64,000 nucleotides of DNA from Deinococcus peraridilitoris DSM 19664 (lineage in GTDB: Bacteria; Deinococcota; Deinococci; Deinococcales; Deinococcaceae). The translations under genes and the position numbers were made by a program. The stretch covers positions 2,629,001 to 2,693,000 of the forward strand of contig NC_019793.1 of assembly GCF_000317835.1 (NCBI RefSeq). Direction: 5' to 3'. The notes beneath the pieces are model-generated. The model was given only the letters and a program-made list of their open reading frames with translations. It ran no database searches and was not told the DNA's origin. Below are positions 61,721-64,000 of the stretch, one piece after another; positions within the stretch are counted from its first letter, which is position 1; the number at the start of each line of letters is the position of its first letter.

Positions 61721-62011
61721 CTATCCGCCGATCATGACATTCGGTGCACCCGCCACGATCACGCCACCGTGCACGGTCGGGTCACCTTGGCGCGCCGCCG
61801 GGCGACCGCCGATCAGCACGGTCGCGGAGCCGGCGACAATCGTGTCGGGGGGCCCGGCACAGACGCATGCGTCACCGGCCACGGCTGCCGGCAGGCCGGA
61901 AATGAGCACGCTGGGCACGCCCGGACCCGAAATCGGGCCGCCGACGTGCGCAACGGTGCCGGTTACCATCGGGCAGGTGTGGAGGTCGGACAGGCGGGCG
62001 GCAGATGGCAT
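61721..62011 (-). CDS. PAAR domain protein
   Basis: 96 residues, essentially one PAAR fold: ARLSDLHTCPMVTGTVAHVG at the N-terminus, a central GDACVCAGPPDTI and the C-terminal ARQGDPTVHGGVIVAGAPNV, with conserved Cys and His that could hold zinc. PAAR proteins cap the spike of type VI secretion or other contractile systems and may carry effectors. No secretion structural genes are in the window. It lies 51 bp after argF. Confidence 0.9.
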   Translation of the reverse strand: MPSAARLSDLHTCPMVTGTVAHVGGPISGPGVPSVLISGLPAAVAGDACVCAGPPDTIVAGSATVLIGGRPAARQGDPTVHGGVIVAGAPNVMIGG

Positions 62012-62062
62012 GTGGTCAGCGTACCTCGTTTGTTCTGAGGATAGGGCGAAAGTGGCGGCAAG

Positions 62063-63058
62063 TCACCAGCGTGGAAGCTGCCCACCCAGGATGTGATAGA
62101 GCAGCGCTTTCTGGGCGTGCAGGCGGTTTTCGGCCTGATCGAACACGAAACTCTTGGCATGCTCGGTGGCCTCGGGCACCACTTCCTCGCCGTAGTGTGC
62201 GGGCAGACAGTGCAGAAAGATGCCTTCGGGCGCAATACGTTCGAGCATGTCCGGCGTGACCTGAAAGCCCTGCGAGTAGAACACCCGCTTTTTGCGCTCG
62301 GCTTCGCTTTCCTGGCCCATGCTGATCCACACGTCGGTGTAGAGCACCTGAGCGCCCGTCACGGCCTCGTTCACGTCGTGAGTGAGCCTGACCTCGGCCC
62401 CCGCCTTCAGGGCTTCCATCAGCACCCGACCGTTGGGCTCATGACCGACTGGAGTGCAGACGGTCAGGCTGGCGCCCGTCAGGCGGGCCATTTCGATGTG
62501 GCTGTTGGCGAGGTTGTTGCCGTCACCCAGAAAGGCGATTCTCACACCGCGCGTATCGGGGAAGCGTTCCTCGATGGTCTGGTAGTCTGCCAGCAGCTGC
62601 ACCGGGTGCAGGGCGTCACTGAGACCGTTGATCACCGGAACGCTCGAGCACTCGGCCAGCTCGATCAGCGTGGTCTGCTCGTAGACGCGGCCCATCACGC
62701 CGTCCACCCAGCGCTCCAGGTTGCGGGCCACGTCGGCCACGCGTTCACGGCTGCCCAGCCCGATTTCCTGATTGCTGAGGGTGATGGCGTGTCCGCCCAG
62801 CTGGTACATGCCGACGTCGAAAGTGGTGCGGGTACGCAGCGAGGCTTTCTCGAAAATGAGAGCCAGCGCCAGACCTGCCAGCGGACGCGTGCCGCGCCAC
62901 TCGCCGCGCTTCATGCTGTGTGCGGTATCCAGAACAGTACGCAATTCTCCGGCGCTGAGGTCGAGGCTGGAGAGAAAGTCCCGGCCTTGCAAAATGGGCG
63001 TGGGCAATTCCCCGTGTGGTCCGGGACGGTCAGGGTGAGGAGAAGCCGAAAGCGTCAT
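62063..63058 (-). CDS. argF: ornithine carbamoyltransferase
   Basis: 331 residues. Carbamoyl-phosphate site SLRTRTTFDVGMYQLGG, HPVQLLADYQTIEE, and the ornithine/catalytic Cys site FLHCLPAHYGEEV. Makes citrulline. The ATG at 63058 is 8 nt after TATACT with no Shine-Dalgarno. Confidence 0.96.
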   Translation of the reverse strand: MTLSASPHPDRPGPHGELPTPILQGRDFLSSLDLSAGELRTVLDTAHSMKRGEWRGTRPLAGLALALIFEKASLRTRTTFDVGMYQLGGHAITLSNQEIGLGSRERVADVARNLERWVDGVMGRVYEQTTLIELAECSSVPVINGLSDALHPVQLLADYQTIEERFPDTRGVRIAFLGDGNNLANSHIEMARLTGASLTVCTPVGHEPNGRVLMEALKAGAEVRLTHDVNEAVTGAQVLYTDVWISMGQESEAERKKRVFYSQGFQVTPDMLERIAPEGIFLHCLPAHYGEEVVPEATEHAKSFVFDQAENRLHAQKALLYHILGGQLPRW

Positions 63059-63066
63059 AGAGAATA

Positions 63067-63096
63067 AGTATACACACTTGGCGCATCTTCATGCAA
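63067..63096 (-). promoter_or_regulatory. argF promoter
   Basis: Minus-strand TTGCAT (63091-63096) and TATACT (63067-63072) with an 18-bp spacer. The -10 box ends 8 nt before the argF ATG, so the transcript would be leaderless. No convincing ARG box pair. Confidence 0.65.
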
Positions 63097-63162
63097 AACG
63101 TTCGGACGGACCAAGGAACGACGCCGTGCGCCAAAAGCCAGTTTGCTAGATTAAGGCGTTCT

Positions 63163-64000
63163 ATGCCTCCTTCGTTGCCGCACGATGAATACCAGCGGAT
63201 TCAAGCGCTGGCCCGCTATCAGGTGCTCGATACCCTGCCCGAGGAAGCCTTCGACCGCATCACCCGCCTGGCAGCCCGCGTTCTCGATGTCCCGGTAGCC
63301 ATTGTCAACTTCATCGACGGGCACCGGCAGTGGGGCAAGGCTTGCTACGGCCTGGGGAGCAGTGAGGTGCCCCGCGAGGATTCCTTCTGTGCCTGGGCAA
63401 TCCTCTCCGACGAGGTGATGGTGGTTCCCGATGCCCGAAACGACGGGCGCTTTGCTGACAACCCCATGGTGACCGGCAGGCCCCATGTGCATCTCTATGC
63501 TGGCGCGCCGCTGATCACCCCGGACGGCTATCCCCTGGGCACCCTCTGCGTGACCGACGACCATCCCCGACCTTTTGGTGAACGCGAACGCAGCATTCTG
63601 CAGGACCTCGCTGCCATGGTGATCGACGAACTCGAACTGCGCCTGAAACGCCTGGAGCTGGAGCGAGAAGCGCAAGCTTCGGCTCTGCTGATTCAAAGTT
63701 TGCGGAAAAACACTTCCTACGCCGAAACGCTGCTGGCCGTTTCGACCCTGCTGGAGCTCGACCTGGAGCCGCGTGAAATGACACAACGGGTCGTTGAGCT
63801 CGTTTCGCACGTGACCGAAGCCACTTGGGGCGGCCTGGTTCTCGTCACCGAAAACCAGGCCCAGGTGGTCACCGCCTGGAGCCGCTCGGCCCTCAGTGAA
63901 AACTTCGGACGCATCGTCTCGCAGGGCGTTCCCCGCGGACAGGGTCTGATCTGGCAGGCGCTGGAGCGCGGTGAGGCACTGTATATCGAGCGCTACGCCG
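63163..64000 (+). CDS. GAF-domain sensor protein, truncated by the window end
   Basis: 279 codons in the window with no stop. N-terminal GAF domain typical of signalling proteins (DEYQRIQALARYQVLDTLPE, RITRLAARVLDVPVAIVNFI, EDSFCAWAILSD, LGTLCVTDD), a coiled coil, then a second GAF starting near residue 190. The output domain (kinase, GGDEF or HD-GYP) is beyond the window. TAGATT at 63147-63152 lies 10 nt before the ATG. Divergent from argF. Confidence 0.85.
   Translation, partial: MPPSLPHDEYQRIQALARYQVLDTLPEEAFDRITRLAARVLDVPVAIVNFIDGHRQWGKACYGLGSSEVPREDSFCAWAILSDEVMVVPDARNDGRFADNPMVTGRPHVHLYAGAPLITPDGYPLGTLCVTDDHPRPFGERERSILQDLAAMVIDELELRLKRLELEREAQASALLIQSLRKNTSYAETLLAVSTLLELDLEPREMTQRVVELVSHVTEATWGGLVLVTENQAQVVTAWSRSALSENFGRIVSQGVPRGQGLIWQALERGEALYIERYA

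Noticed and set aside
61721..62011. Complete type VI secretion locus
   Set aside because: Only the PAAR gene is present; no VgrG, Hcp, sheath or ATPase genes in the window.
63059..63162. Arginine repressor (ARG) box at argF
   Set aside because: Only one loose half-site around TGTATACTTATTC; no second box at proper spacing.

Overview
The window is GC-rich bacterial chromosome, densely coding on both strands, with no rRNA, tRNA, insertion sequence, prophage or CRISPR array that I could recognise. Gene content points to the Deinococcota, most likely a Deinococcus-type organism: a futalosine-pathway mqnA-mqnE pair, gcvT-gcvH-gcvP, nfeD-floA, tldD-pmbA, an M55 D-aminopeptidase, DUF4388 and DUF305 proteins, several DinB-fold proteins, and many genes with a TANNNT box only 6-8 nt ahead of the start codon and no Shine-Dalgarno (leaderless transcripts, a known Deinococcus habit). 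The assignment is an inference from gene content.

Layout: 1-5.7 kb holds the end of an FRG-domain gene, an amino-acid-type ABC binding protein, a YwbE-like protein, a methyltransferase and the nfeD-floA membrane operon. 6-19 kb has a discoidin/Kelch lipoprotein, an acyl-ACP desaturase, a DUF305 protein, pyridoxal kinase, a YjbQ-like protein, a DEAD-box helicase, a CBS/CorC membrane protein, a 2H phosphoesterase, a frameshifted secreted protein and a possible HEPN-membrane protein. 19-25 kb has the DppA peptidase, a large secreted beta-helix lipoprotein with a LacI-type operator upstream, and a TPR-GGDEF protein. 25-32 kb has the glycine cleavage operon (gcvT-H-P) and a divergent class A penicillin-binding protein. 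32.6-37 kb has an RpiR-type regulator divergent from nagA and a SIS-domain sugar isomerase/deaminase, followed by a P1 (DmpA-type) aminopeptidase: amino-sugar use and perhaps cell-wall recycling. 37-45 kb has a GAF/HD-GYP phosphodiesterase, asparaginase, an SDR protein, an alkyltransferase-like protein, DinB and mqnA-mqnE. 45-54 kb has tldD-pmbA, an astacin lipoprotein, a secreted esterase-like protein, a GGDEF protein with a ribbon-helix-helix tail, and groES-groEL. 54-64 kb ends with small membrane and secreted proteins and an arginine cluster (argF, argC, argJ) into which a PAAR protein, an unknown partner protein and a sensor kinase are inserted.

The most unusual items are: (1) the GGDEF-ribbon-helix-helix fusion at 50567-51184 with a 12-bp perfect palindrome on its own promoter; (2) two near-identical promoter-plus-terminator units (7771-7842 and 12983-13056) ahead of two unrelated genes; (3) the PAAR plus unknown-protein pair inside the arginine genes; and (4) the wide use of leaderless starts. 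Cyclic-di-GMP signalling is represented by two GGDEF proteins and one HD-GYP protein, with no EAL protein in the window.
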